Shown here one piece after another: positions 1 to 5,893 of a DNA stretch of 5,893 bases. The stretch's first letter is position 1. Every line of letters begins with the position of its first letter. The DNA is from Halieaceae bacterium (lineage in GTDB: Bacteria; Pseudomonadota; Gammaproteobacteria; Pseudomonadales; Halieaceae). A program made the translations under genes and the position numbers. The notes under the pieces were generated by a model. That model saw nothing but the letters and a program-made list of their open reading frames with translations, was not told where the DNA came from and ran no database searches. The stretch spans positions 1 through 5,893 of the forward strand of contig JABJAS010000300.1 in assembly GCA_018666055.1 (NCBI GenBank), read 5' to 3'.

Positions 1-797
1 GTCGCCAAAGTATCTAAGTAGACCTTACGAACCTCGCCATCGCGGAAGTCTTTGTCGGCACGCAAAACAACCAGCAAATGCTCCAGAGCGTCACGGTATT
101 GGGCCGTTTGGCTGAGCTGGATGGCGAGTTTAACGCGGGTCCCATGATCGTCTGGCTGAGCACTGAGCGCCGCTTCTAGCGCCGCCACTTCGGGCGATTT
201 AGCCGCCTCGCGGCCCAGTTGAATTTGAGCGACGAGCTGCTCGTAGCGCGCGTCTTGATCGGCTAATCGAATTTCGTTCAGCACCTGCTCAGCGTCATCA
301 AATCGGCTCGCGGTGACCAGTGCCGCCGCATAAGAGAGCGTCATATCCACGGCGTGACCGGACTCCTCCCAAGCAGCACGATACAGCGCCAGCGCGCCGG
401 GAATATCGCCGTCGGCCAACAACTGCTCCGCTTCTAACAGGGCATCTGCCTGCGGAGAAGGCACATATTTGTCGAGGACCTCTCGCACCGCCGATTCGGG
501 TTGCGCCCCACTGAATCCATCAACGGGCTGCCCCTCTTTAATCACCATCACCGTGGGCAATGATTTCACGCCCAATTGCTGCGCCAGCATCTGTTGCTCG
601 TCGGCATTGACCTTAGCCAGCAGAAAAGCGCCTTTGTACTCTGTCGCCAGCTTCTCCAGCATCGGCATTAATTGCTTGCAGGGCTCGCACCAGTCCGCCC
701 AAAAGTCGACCACGACCGGACGCTTAAACGATTCATCGATCAGTAACTGCTGGGCATTCCCTTCGTCAATATCAACAATATTGGTCGTCTCGTTCAT
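1..797 (-). CDS. cnoX: Thioredoxin-TPR chaperedoxin, CnoX/YbbN family (3' end outside window)
   Basis: The frame is open from ATG 797 to the left edge, giving 265 codons; family members are about 280-300 residues, so probably only the last 20-30 are missing. Residues about 1-110 are a thioredoxin domain: [18 protein letters not shown] carries the CxxC (Cys37, Cys40), and SLPT carries the cis-proline (Pro81). Residues about 115-265 are helical and TPR-like, with [20 protein letters not shown] and YRDALEHLL, then [15 protein letters not shown] near the edge, the layout of YbbN. There is no signal peptide, so it is cytoplasmic. CnoX proteins are holdases that protect clients from oxidation and pass them to DnaK/J/GrpE and GroEL/ES. 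Escherichia coli CnoX lacks the first active-site Cys; this one keeps both, so disulfide exchange is plausible. An AGGAG lies 11 nt upstream, within dapB, and the start overlaps the dapB stop as ATGA. Confidence 0.88.
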   Translation of the reverse strand, partial: MNETTNIVDIDEGNAQQLLIDESFKRPVVVDFWADWCEPCKQLMPMLEKLATEYKGAFLLAKVNADEQQMLAQQLGVKSLPTVMVIKEGQPVDGFSGAQPESAVREVLDKYVPSPQADALLEAEQLLADGDIPGALALYRAAWEESGHAVDMTLSYAAALVTASRFDDAEQVLNEIRLADQDARYEQLVAQIQLGREAAKSPEVAALEAALSAQPDDHGTRVKLAIQLSQTAQYRDALEHLLVVLRADKDFRDGEVRKVYLDTLA

Positions 798-1615
798 AAA
801 GGGTTTGTCTCCTGCCTCAAAACATCTTGCATGCTATAGCGGCCCGCCTTTTGACCCGACAGCCAACACGCCGCGCGCACTGCACCGTTGGCAAACGCAG
901 TTCTTGAACTCGCTCTATGCGTGATCTCCAACCGCTCGCCGTCACCCGCAAAAATGACCGTGTGATCCCCCACAATGTCACCCGCACGAATGGTGCTAAA
1001 GCCGATCGTTTCTCGACTGCGCTCGCCGGTGCGGCCCTCGCGCCCATAGACAGCCACTTGAGATAAATCGCGACCCAACGCATCAGCAATGACCTCCCCA
1101 AGACTCAAGGCGGTGCCCGAGGGTGCGTCGATTTTGTGACGATGATGGGCTTCCACAATTTCAATGTCGGCACTGTCTCCTAGCGCCTCGGCCGCCGCCT
1201 TGACCAAATCAAAGGTCAAATTGACCCCGGGGCTAAAGTTGGACGCCTGGCAAACCGGCAGTTCGCGGGTAGCCTCGAGCAACTGTGTCATCTGTGTGTC
1301 AGAGAAGCCCGTCGTGCCGATTACCATCGGCACATCCCCCTCAGCACACAGCGTCGCGTGATGCAGCGTGGCCTCGGGCACCGTAAAGTCAATCAATACG
1401 TCGATATCGCTTAGCACTGCCGCCAAGTCTGAGGTGATGGTGACGCCACTCGCGCCGTCGCCCAATAACTCCCCCATATCGGCTCCCAATAGCGAGGACT
1501 CCGCGTGCTCGATCGCGACGACCAACGAACAGGGCCGCTCCGCCTCAGACACCACCTCGGCCAGCATGCGGCCCATGCGGCCTGCCGCGCCGGTAATACC
1601 GATACGAATACTCAT
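794..1615 (-). CDS. dapB: 4-hydroxy-tetrahydrodipicolinate reductase DapB
   Basis: DapB reduces 4-hydroxy-tetrahydrodipicolinate to tetrahydrodipicolinate with NAD(P)H, in the diaminopimelate/lysine pathway that feeds peptidoglycan. The product is 273 residues, as in Escherichia coli. The N-terminal Rossmann domain begins with the nucleotide-binding [11 protein letters not shown] (6-16); DFTVPEATL (76-84) and GTTGF (100-104) follow. The family signature [18 protein letters not shown] occupies 152-169, with His157 and Lys161 at the catalytic positions corresponding to Escherichia coli His159 and Lys163. RAGDIVGDH and [20 protein letters not shown] complete the C-terminal domain. The start codon overlaps the dnaJ stop (ATGA, 1615-1612) and has no strong SD, so coupling to dnaJ translation is likely. 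A dnaJ-dapB order is common in Gammaproteobacteria, where carA often follows; here a thioredoxin-like gene follows instead. Confidence 0.97.
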   Translation of the reverse strand: MSIRIGITGAAGRMGRMLAEVVSEAERPCSLVVAIEHAESSLLGADMGELLGDGASGVTITSDLAAVLSDIDVLIDFTVPEATLHHATLCAEGDVPMVIGTTGFSDTQMTQLLEATRELPVCQASNFSPGVNLTFDLVKAAAEALGDSADIEIVEAHHRHKIDAPSGTALSLGEVIADALGRDLSQVAVYGREGRTGERSRETIGFSTIRAGDIVGDHTVIFAGDGERLEITHRASSRTAFANGAVRAACWLSGQKAGRYSMQDVLRQETNPL

Positions 1616-2739
1616 CCCGTCATACCATCAAAAAATTGCTTCACCCCCGCAAACCAGCTGCTTTGGCGGGGTGATTGCGTCTCCCCTCCTTCAACGAGGG
1701 CGCCTCGAAACTCTTCGAGCAGTGTGCGCTGCTCCGGCGACAAATTCACCGGTGTCTCGAGAACCGCTCGGCACATTAAATCACCCACCGGGCCGCCGCG
1801 CACCGGCTTGACGCCTTTTCCGCGGAGGCGAAAGAGTTTTCCCGTTTGCGTCCCACTTGGAATTTTGAGTTTGACGCGACCGTCTAGCGTGGGCACCTCA
1901 AGTTCTCCCCCGAGCGCCGCATCGGCAAAACTGATCGGTACTTCACAATACAAATGCCGACCGTCTCGCTCGAACAAGGCGTGCTGGCGCACCGCGATCT
2001 GCACAAACAAATCCCCGGGCGGACCGCCAGCAGGACCCGCCTCGCCCTCACCACTGAGTCGAATGCGATCCCCGGTATCCACACCGGGCGGGACCTTGAC
2101 GGACAGCGTCTTAGTTTTTTCCACCAGCCCCTGACCTCGGCATTCGCCACACGGATCAGAAATCGCCTGGCCTCGTCCTCGGCACTTTGGACAGGTTTGC
2201 TGAACCTGAAAAAAGCCTTGCTGCATCCTCACCTGACCACTGCCACCACAACCGCCGCAGGTCACAGGCCGACTGCCTGGCTTAGCGCCGCTGCCATCAC
2301 AGGGGTCACAGTGCTGTAACGACGGGACTTTAATTTCTGCCGTGGAGCCCCGTACCGCCTCTTCTAAGGCCACTTCAAGGGTATAGCGCAGATCTGAGCC
2401 CCGCTGGGGACCCTGACGACGACCGCCGCCACTGCCGCCAAAAATATCGCCGAACACGTCACCGAAAATGTCCGAGAAACTACCGCCTTGAAATCCGCCG
2501 CCGCCCATGGAGGGATCGACTCCCGCATGGCCAAATTGGTCGTAAGCGCCGCGTTTCTCGCCGTCTGAAAGCACTTCGTACGCTTCGGTGGCTTCTTTGA
2601 ACTTCGCGTCGGCATCGGCGTCGTCCGGATTGCGATCCGGGTGGTACTTCATTGCGATCCGACGATAGGCCTTTTTAACATCTTGCTCATCGGTCGAGCG
2701 ATCGACCCCTAGCACTTCGTAATAATCGCGTTTCGACAT
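1612..2739 (-). CDS. dnaJ: Chaperone protein DnaJ (class A Hsp40)
   Basis: DnaJ delivers unfolded clients to DnaK and stimulates its ATPase. The product is 375 residues, the usual length. The J domain spans about 4-70 with the HPD motif at 33-35. A Gly/Phe linker (about 78-106) contains the repeated motif [12 protein letters not shown]. The zinc-binding domain has four CxxCxGxG-type repeats: Cys144/147, 161/164, 183/186 and 197/200. The two-part C-terminal substrate-binding domain follows ([17 protein letters not shown] and [19 protein letters not shown] are recognisable), with a dimerisation segment at the end. All eight zinc ligands are present. The gene lies 148 bp after dnaK, behind an intrinsic terminator and with no promoter visible between terminator and start. 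It therefore likely depends on read-through. Its TGA stop overlaps the dapB start as ATGA. Confidence 0.98.
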   Translation of the reverse strand: MSKRDYYEVLGVDRSTDEQDVKKAYRRIAMKYHPDRNPDDADADAKFKEATEAYEVLSDGEKRGAYDQFGHAGVDPSMGGGGFQGGSFSDIFGDVFGDIFGGSGGGRRQGPQRGSDLRYTLEVALEEAVRGSTAEIKVPSLQHCDPCDGSGAKPGSRPVTCGGCGGSGQVRMQQGFFQVQQTCPKCRGRGQAISDPCGECRGQGLVEKTKTLSVKVPPGVDTGDRIRLSGEGEAGPAGGPPGDLFVQIAVRQHALFERDGRHLYCEVPISFADAALGGELEVPTLDGRVKLKIPSGTQTGKLFRLRGKGVKPVRGGPVGDLMCRAVLETPVNLSPEQRTLLEEFRGALVEGGETQSPRQSSWFAGVKQFFDGMTG

Positions 2740-2780
2740 AGTTCCTGTTCGCGCTACTGCGGATGCAGCGCTCCCTCCTC
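2740..2780 (-). promoter_or_regulatory. dnaJ translation leader: distant SD-like tract, hairpin, weak close SD
   Basis: Immediately after the terminator U-run lies GAGGAGG (2780-2774), a very good anti-SD match that is 34 nt from the dnaJ ATG, too far to act directly. Between them GCGCT (2771-2767) and AGCGC (2755-2751) can form a hairpin. The only SD near the start is AGGA, just 3 nt before the ATG, which is unusually tight. Folding the 21-nt hairpin would bring the strong tract to an effective distance of about 13 nt. This folding-assisted initiation is a hypothesis. Confidence 0.4.
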
Positions 2781-2828
2781 AAAAAAACGGACGCGGGCTA
2801 CATGGTAATCACCATGACCCGCGTCTCG
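2781..2828 (-). terminator. Strong intrinsic terminator between dnaK and dnaJ
   Basis: On the minus strand, GACGCGGG (2825-2818) pairs with CCCGCGTC (2797-2790). An inner CATGGT / ACCATG stem (2816-2811 with 2806-2801) closes a GATT loop, and the two stems are separated by a small 1x3 internal loop. An outer CG/CG pair (2828-2827 with 2789-2788) extends the base past a bulged A. Seven T residues (2787-2781) follow at once. This is a textbook Rho-independent terminator placed inside an operon, so it should act as an attenuator that lets only part of the transcription reach dnaJ. Confidence 0.85.
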
Positions 2829-2834
2829 ATGGCC

Positions 2835-2872
2835 GCCCTCGCAAAAGGGCTGATCAGGGCTTCCCTGCCCTG
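2835..2872 (-). other. Two small tandem hairpins after dnaK
   Basis: Just downstream of the dnaK stop codon the transcript can form CAGGGC-AGGGAA-GCCCTG (2872-2855) and then GCCCT-TTTGCG-AGGGC (2850-2835). The repeated GCCCT and AGGGC words make the two stems able to exchange partners. Neither is followed by a U-run. They may slow polymerase or protect the dnaK 3' end ahead of the terminator; this role is inferred. Confidence 0.4.
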
Positions 2873-2887
2873 TTTAACGGACCGACA

Positions 2888-4813
2888 TTATGCCCGCTTA
2901 TCTTCCTTCACTTCTTCAAACTCAGCGTCGACCACGTCACCGTCTTCAGCCATATCATCAGAAGAGTCGTCACCCGCAGCAGCTTCATCCGCTTGCTGGG
3001 CCGCGTACATCTTCTGAGCAACACCACCTGTGGCTTCCGTTAATGCGGTGGTTGCCGCTTCCATGGCACTGGCGTCGTCACCTTTCACCGCTTCTTCTGC
3101 CGCAGCGATCGCACTTTCTATCGCTGCTCGCTCCTCATCGGTCGCATGCTCACCCGCTTCTTCAAGCGTCTTACGCGCCGCGTGCACCATACCATCTGCT
3201 GTGTTTCGGGCGGCGACGACTTCTTCGAACTGCTTGTCCGCCTCGGCGTTGACCTCGGCATCCTGCACCATCTGCTCGATCTCAGCATCCGACAAACCGC
3301 CCGATGCGGTGATTCGAATAGACTGTTCCTTGCCGGTCGCCTTGTCTTTTGCCGAGACATTCAATATGCCGTTGGCGTCCAGATCAAAGGTCACCTCGAT
3401 CTGCGGCATGCCTCGCGGCGAGGGCGGAATATCGGCCAAGTCAAAACGGCCCAACGACTTATTCTGCGCCGCCTGCTTACGCTCACCCTGCACCACATGG
3501 ATGGTCACCGCGGTTTGATTATCTTCAGCGGTTGAAAACACCTGCGACTTCTTAGTGGGAATCGTGGTGTTCTTCTCAATCAACGGAGTTGCTACGCTGC
3601 CCATCGTTTCGATGCCCAACGTCAGCGGTGTCACATCGAGCAATAAGACGTCTTTGACATCCCCTGCCAGAACCGCGCCCTGAATAGAGGCGCCCATCGC
3701 GACCGCTTCGTCGGGGTTCACATCCTTTCGTGTTTCTTTACCAAAAAACTCGGTAACCGCTTCTTGCACCATGGGCATGCGCGTTTGTCCACCGACCAAA
3801 ATGACGTCTTGCACCTCACTGGGCGAGAGTCCAGCGTCCTGGAGAGCGGTTTTTACCGGTGCCAGTGATCGCTTGACCAGGTCTTCTACTAAGGACTCCA
3901 ACTTGGAGCGACTCAGCTTGACCACCAAGTGCTTCGGTCCGGTCGCATCAGCCGTAATATACGGGAGGTTGACCTCTGTCTGCTGCGAGCTAGACAGCTC
4001 GATCTTGGCTTTCTCTGCCGCTTCTTTTAGCCGCTGCAGCGCCAGTGGATCGCCGTGTAAATCGACATTGTTTTCCTTTTTGAACTCGTCAACGAGGAAC
4101 TCAATCAATCGCAGATCAAAGTCCTCCCCGCCGAGGAAGGTATCGCCGTTGGTCGCCAGCACCTCAAATTGATGCTCGCCATCGACTTCAGCAATTTCGA
4201 TGATTGAGATATCAAAGGTGCCGCCACCCAGGTCATAGACCGCTACCGTGCGATCCCCTTCTGCCTTATCCATGCCATAAGCCAAGGCCGCCGCCGTTGG
4301 CTCATTGATAATGCGCTTCACTTCTAATCCCGCGATGCGGCCAGCATCCTTCGTGGCTTGTCGCTGAGAGTCGTTAAAGTAAGCGGGTACGGTAATCACC
4401 GCCTCGCTCACGGTCTCGCCCAAGTACTCTTCCGCCGTTTTCTTCATCTTGCGGAGTACTTCGGCTGACACCTGCGGGGGCGCCATTTTATCGTCGTTCA
4501 CCTGGACCCAAGCGTCGCCGCTTTCGGCTTTGACGATTTTGTAAGGGGCCATCTTGATGTCTTTTTGCACCACGTCATCGTCGAATCGACGGCCAATCAA
4601 ACGCTTGACCGCAAATAAGGTGTTCTGAGGATTCGTGACCGCTTGTCGCTTTGCGGACTGACCCACCAAAATCTCATTGTCGTCGGTGTACGCCACAACA
4701 GAAGGTGTTGTGCGCCCGCCCTCAGCGTTCTCAATCACGCGGGGTTTGCCACCCTCCAATACCGACACGCAGCTGTTGGTGGTGCCTAAGTCGATGCCAA
4801 TAATCTTTCCCAT
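2888..4813 (-). CDS. dnaK: Molecular chaperone DnaK (Hsp70)
   Basis: DnaK is the cytoplasmic Hsp70 ATPase that binds exposed hydrophobic peptides, working with DnaJ and GrpE. The product is a full-length 641 residues. The nucleotide-binding domain (about 1-385) has [12 protein letters not shown] at 5-16, catalytic Lys70 in AVKRLIG, Glu171 in IINEPTAA, Asp194 to Thr199 in YDLGGGTFD, and [11 protein letters not shown] at about 337-347. The hydrophobic linker VLLLDVTPL is at 389-397. The substrate-binding beta domain follows, then the helical lid (about 507-605) and a disordered acidic tail ending [15 protein letters not shown]. The numbering of key residues matches Escherichia coli DnaK without gaps up to the linker, and no functional residue appears lost. 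AGGAG lies 8 nt before the ATG and the stop is TAA. Transcription can come from its own sigma-32-like promoter or by read-through from grpE. Confidence 0.98.
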   Translation of the reverse strand: MGKIIGIDLGTTNSCVSVLEGGKPRVIENAEGGRTTPSVVAYTDDNEILVGQSAKRQAVTNPQNTLFAVKRLIGRRFDDDVVQKDIKMAPYKIVKAESGDAWVQVNDDKMAPPQVSAEVLRKMKKTAEEYLGETVSEAVITVPAYFNDSQRQATKDAGRIAGLEVKRIINEPTAAALAYGMDKAEGDRTVAVYDLGGGTFDISIIEIAEVDGEHQFEVLATNGDTFLGGEDFDLRLIEFLVDEFKKENNVDLHGDPLALQRLKEAAEKAKIELSSSQQTEVNLPYITADATGPKHLVVKLSRSKLESLVEDLVKRSLAPVKTALQDAGLSPSEVQDVILVGGQTRMPMVQEAVTEFFGKETRKDVNPDEAVAMGASIQGAVLAGDVKDVLLLDVTPLTLGIETMGSVATPLIEKNTTIPTKKSQVFSTAEDNQTAVTIHVVQGERKQAAQNKSLGRFDLADIPPSPRGMPQIEVTFDLDANGILNVSAKDKATGKEQSIRITASGGLSDAEIEQMVQDAEVNAEADKQFEEVVAARNTADGMVHAARKTLEEAGEHATDEERAAIESAIAAAEEAVKGDDASAMEAATTALTEATGGVAQKMYAAQQADEAAAGDDSSDDMAEDGDVVDAEFEEVKEDKRA

Positions 4814-4867
4814 TTTTTTCTCTCCTGTGACCAGCTGTGTAGTAGCGGTCTGCTTCCTTGTTTAATG

Positions 4868-4895
4868 ATGTGGTGGCAGATTTCTTCTTTTCAAG
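4868..4895 (-). promoter_or_regulatory. Second sigma-32-like promoter, directly upstream of dnaK
   Basis: On the minus strand the -35 element is CTTGAAA (4895-4889) and the -10 element is CACCACAT (4875-4868), with a 13-nt spacer. This is the same spacing as the promoter before grpE, and the -10 differs from that one (CCCCACAT) at one base. The predicted start is near 4861, giving a leader of about 47 nt to the dnaK ATG. The -10 agrees less well with the Escherichia coli consensus than the grpE site. The shared architecture of the two sites is the main support. Confidence 0.62.
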
Positions 4896-4909
4896 ATCCC
4901 GCCACCACA
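4869..4909 (-). repeat. Inverted repeat / stem-loop in the grpE-dnaK gap
   Basis: TGTGGTGGC (4869-4877) and GCCACCACA (4901-4909) are perfect 9-bp arms separated by 23 bp. In the minus-strand transcript the stem can continue, after one bulged G, with GGAU pairing to AUCU (including a G-U pair), leaving a 14-nt loop. No U-run follows, so it is not a standard terminator. One arm overlaps the -10 box of the dnaK promoter and the loop carries the -35 box. It could be an RNA processing or stabilising hairpin on read-through grpE-dnaK mRNA, or a protein-binding site. It does not match CIRCE (TTAGCACTC-N9-GAGTGCTAA). Confidence 0.6.
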
Positions 4910-4921
4910 ATCTGCTTCTGA

Positions 4922-5515
4922 TTACTCGCCGCTCGCCGCCTTCGAGACCATCACCATGGCCGGTCGCAATAGTCGACCATTGAGCGTGTACCCTTTTTGC
5001 ATCACCGCCACGACCGTATTGGGTTCCGCATCCGGTTGCTCCACCATGCTCATGGCCTGAGCCGTCTCGGGGTCGTAGGGCTCGCCCATGGGATCCACCG
5101 GCACGACGCCGTATTTGGTCAGCACATCCATAAACCCTTTGTGGGTCAGCTCAATGCCCTCGATCAGCACCGCGTCGCCGCCTGCGTCACTCGAGGACTC
5201 CATCGCCCGCTCGAGGTTGTCCACCACCCCCAGCAAATCGCCACAAAACCGCTCTAATGCGAATTTCCGCGCCTTATCAATTTCTTGCTCAGACCGCCGC
5301 TGAACATTCATGGCGTCTGCCTGCGCTCTGAGCGCCGCATCTTGTGCAGCCGCCAATTCGGCTTCGAGGTCCTGTGGTGCCGCGTCAGCCTCATCGACTG
5401 ACGCCTCGATCGGCTCTTCGCCTTCGCCGTCTGCTGCTGCCATCGACTCCGTTACCGCCTCTGGAGTATCGCCCTCTTCAGCTTCGGTGGACTGTTTGGG
5501 GTTGTCTTCTGCCAT
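4922..5515 (-). CDS. grpE: Nucleotide exchange factor GrpE
   Basis: GrpE is the cytoplasmic dimeric cofactor that releases ADP from DnaK and resets the Hsp70 cycle. The product is 197 residues, normal for the family. Residues 1-48 are acidic and low in complexity. Residues about 49-110 form the long dimerising helix region ([21 protein letters not shown], then the conserved [12 protein letters not shown]). The C-terminal beta domain (about 137-193) has [14 protein letters not shown] and the signature [20 protein letters not shown]. The start at 5515 is chosen because GGAG lies 7 nt upstream and the protein begins MAEDNPKQ. An in-frame ATG at 5584 would add 23 residues, but it lies between the promoter boxes and lacks a good SD. 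The usual His of the PxDPxxHQAM-type block is Ala152 here (PETAQAM). The stop is TAA, 108 bp before dnaK. Confidence 0.96.
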   Translation of the reverse strand: MAEDNPKQSTEAEEGDTPEAVTESMAAADGEGEEPIEASVDEADAAPQDLEAELAAAQDAALRAQADAMNVQRRSEQEIDKARKFALERFCGDLLGVVDNLERAMESSSDAGGDAVLIEGIELTHKGFMDVLTKYGVVPVDPMGEPYDPETAQAMSMVEQPDAEPNTVVAVMQKGYTLNGRLLRPAMVMVSKAASGE

Positions 5516-5548
5516 GGGATTGCTCCGCTGAAACACACTGAATAAATA

Positions 5549-5565
5549 GAGGGCTAACGCCCCTC
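5549..5565 (-). other. Small stem-loop in the grpE 5' leader
   Basis: On the minus strand, GAGGG and C pair with GCCCTC around a GTTA loop, with one bulged G, giving a six-pair GC-rich hairpin. It falls almost exactly at the predicted 5' end of the transcript from the sigma-32 promoter. The following bases are TATTTATTCAG rather than a U-run, so it is a poor intrinsic terminator for hrcA. A 5'-stabilising stem is as likely. The pairing is directly visible; the function is a guess. Confidence 0.4.
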
Positions 5566-5571
5566 CACACC

Positions 5572-5599
5572 ATGTGGGGACCAATCGAAGGTTTTCAAG
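5572..5599 (-). promoter_or_regulatory. Sigma-32 (RpoH) type heat-shock promoter for grpE
   Basis: Read on the minus strand, the -35 element is CTTGAAA (5599-5593, within CCCTTGAAAA) and the -10 element is CCCCACAT (5579-5572), separated by 13 nt. The Escherichia coli sigma-32 consensus is CTTGAAA, a spacer of roughly 11-17 nt, then CCCCATnT, so both boxes and the spacing match closely. Transcription would begin near 5565, about 50 nt before the grpE start codon. The site lies in the gap just after the hrcA stop codon, so grpE can be transcribed independently of hrcA. Confidence 0.8.
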
Positions 5600-5632
5600 G
5601 GCTACGGCGTGAAGACGGGGGTTATCGAGGAC

Positions 5633-5893
5633 TCAGCGAGACAAGGCGGCACTCAGCATGCGGGCGGTGACGTCTACGATCGGGATGACTCGTTCGTACG
5701 CCATGCGCGTGGGTCCAATCACGCCGAGCACACCGAGCGACTGTGTTCCCTGCGCATACGGCGCCGTGATCACACTGAAATCACCAAACACGTCAAAGCC
5801 GGCCTCTTCACCGATAAAGATCTGAATGCCGTCGGCGCGGGAACAGCGTTCTAGCAATTCGAGCAGATCGCGCTTGCGCTCAAACGCATCAAA
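5633..5893 (-). CDS. hrcA: Heat-inducible transcription repressor HrcA, C-terminal part (5' end outside window)
   Basis: HrcA is a dimeric repressor of class I heat-shock operons that binds the CIRCE inverted repeat and depends on GroEL for activity. Only the last 86 residues are present; the frame is open through the right edge, and family members are about 340-350 residues. The visible part has hallmark C-terminal HrcA blocks: GIQIFIGEE, then FSVITAPY, then the strongly conserved LGVIGPTRMAYERVIPIVD, ending in VTARMLSAALSR and a TGA stop at 5635-5633. The N-terminal winged-helix DNA-binding domain lies outside the window, so its integrity cannot be judged. The gene sits 117 bp upstream of grpE in the same orientation, the usual hrcA-grpE-dnaK-dnaJ order. 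The family call is secure from these motifs; that it controls this operon is inferred from position. Confidence 0.93.
   Translation of the reverse strand, partial: FDAFERKRDLLELLERCSRADGIQIFIGEEAGFDVFGDFSVITAPYAQGTQSLGVLGVIGPTRMAYERVIPIVDVTARMLSAALSR

Noticed and set aside
469..924. Plus-strand open frame of 151 codons across the cnoX/dapB junction
   Set aside because: It is antisense to two well-supported genes, its composition is rich in Ser, Cys and Ala without recognisable motifs, and it has no convincing start signal.
1505..2134. Plus-strand open frame of 209 codons opposite dapB and dnaJ
   Set aside because: It is a shadow of GC-rich coding DNA on the other strand; the translation is Pro/Ser/Arg-rich with no domain resemblance.
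2571..2828. Search for a dnaJ-specific heat-shock promoter in the dnaK-dnaJ gap
   Set aside because: No CTTGAAA-like -35 with a suitably spaced CCCCAT-like -10 was found between the terminator and the dnaJ start, and the space is too short for one.
4849..4918. Direct repeat TCTGCTTC at 4849-4856 and 4911-4918
   Set aside because: Eight bases repeated once in a purine/pyrimidine-skewed gap is within chance, and no functional context was seen beyond the pairing already noted.
5516..5584. N-terminal extension of GrpE by 23 residues from an upstream ATG
   Set aside because: The extension would start inside the sigma-32 promoter spacer, upstream of the predicted transcript start, while the ATG at 5515 has a well-placed GGAG.
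5640..5660. GCACTC/GAGTGC word in the hrcA 3' end resembling half a CIRCE
   Set aside because: There is no matching second arm at 9-bp spacing, and the bases are explained by coding for the conserved MLSAAL tail. Similar single words in dapB (near 1410) and dnaJ (near 2710) also lack a partner.

Overview
The window holds a heat-shock chaperone operon with a metabolic gene and a redox-chaperone gene at its downstream end. Every gene lies on the minus strand, so transcription runs from high to low coordinates: hrcA (3' end only) - grpE - dnaK - dnaJ - dapB - cnoX/ybbN-like (nearly complete, runs off the left edge). The proteins are proteobacterial in type: DnaK has the Gram-negative form of the ATPase domain and an EFEEVKE-like tail. 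The dnaJ-dapB linkage is typical of Gammaproteobacteria. A hrcA gene upstream of grpE is absent from enterics and Pseudomonas but occurs in some other gammaproteobacterial lineages. A free-living gammaproteobacterium is the best guess; genus cannot be read from this window.

Layout from upstream to downstream: 5893-5633 is the C-terminal part of the HrcA repressor. The 117-bp gap before grpE carries a near-consensus sigma-32 (RpoH) promoter. grpE (5515-4922) is followed by a 108-bp gap with a second sigma-32-like promoter of the same architecture, embedded in a long inverted repeat. dnaK (4813-2888) is followed by a 148-bp gap with two small hairpins, then a strong intrinsic terminator, then an SD-like tract and another hairpin before dnaJ (2739-1612). 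dnaJ, dapB (1615-794) and the cnoX-like gene (797 to the left edge) are joined by two ATGA stop/start overlaps and look translationally coupled. No intergenic stretch exceeds 150 bp.

How the parts work together: GrpE, DnaK and DnaJ form the Hsp70 folding machine. HrcA is a repressor that normally acts at CIRCE operators; none is visible here, so its target is probably upstream of hrcA, outside the window. The inferred circuit is HrcA control at the front of the operon, sigma-32 promoters inside it for grpE and dnaK, and a terminator that lowers dnaJ-dapB-cnoX output relative to dnaK. The last gene encodes a thioredoxin-TPR protein of the CnoX (YbbN) chaperedoxin family with an intact CxxC. 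CnoX proteins are known to hand protected substrates to DnaK/J/GrpE and GroEL/ES, so its location fits its role. No wholly new system is evident. The points of interest are the regulatory architecture in the gaps and the cnoX position.
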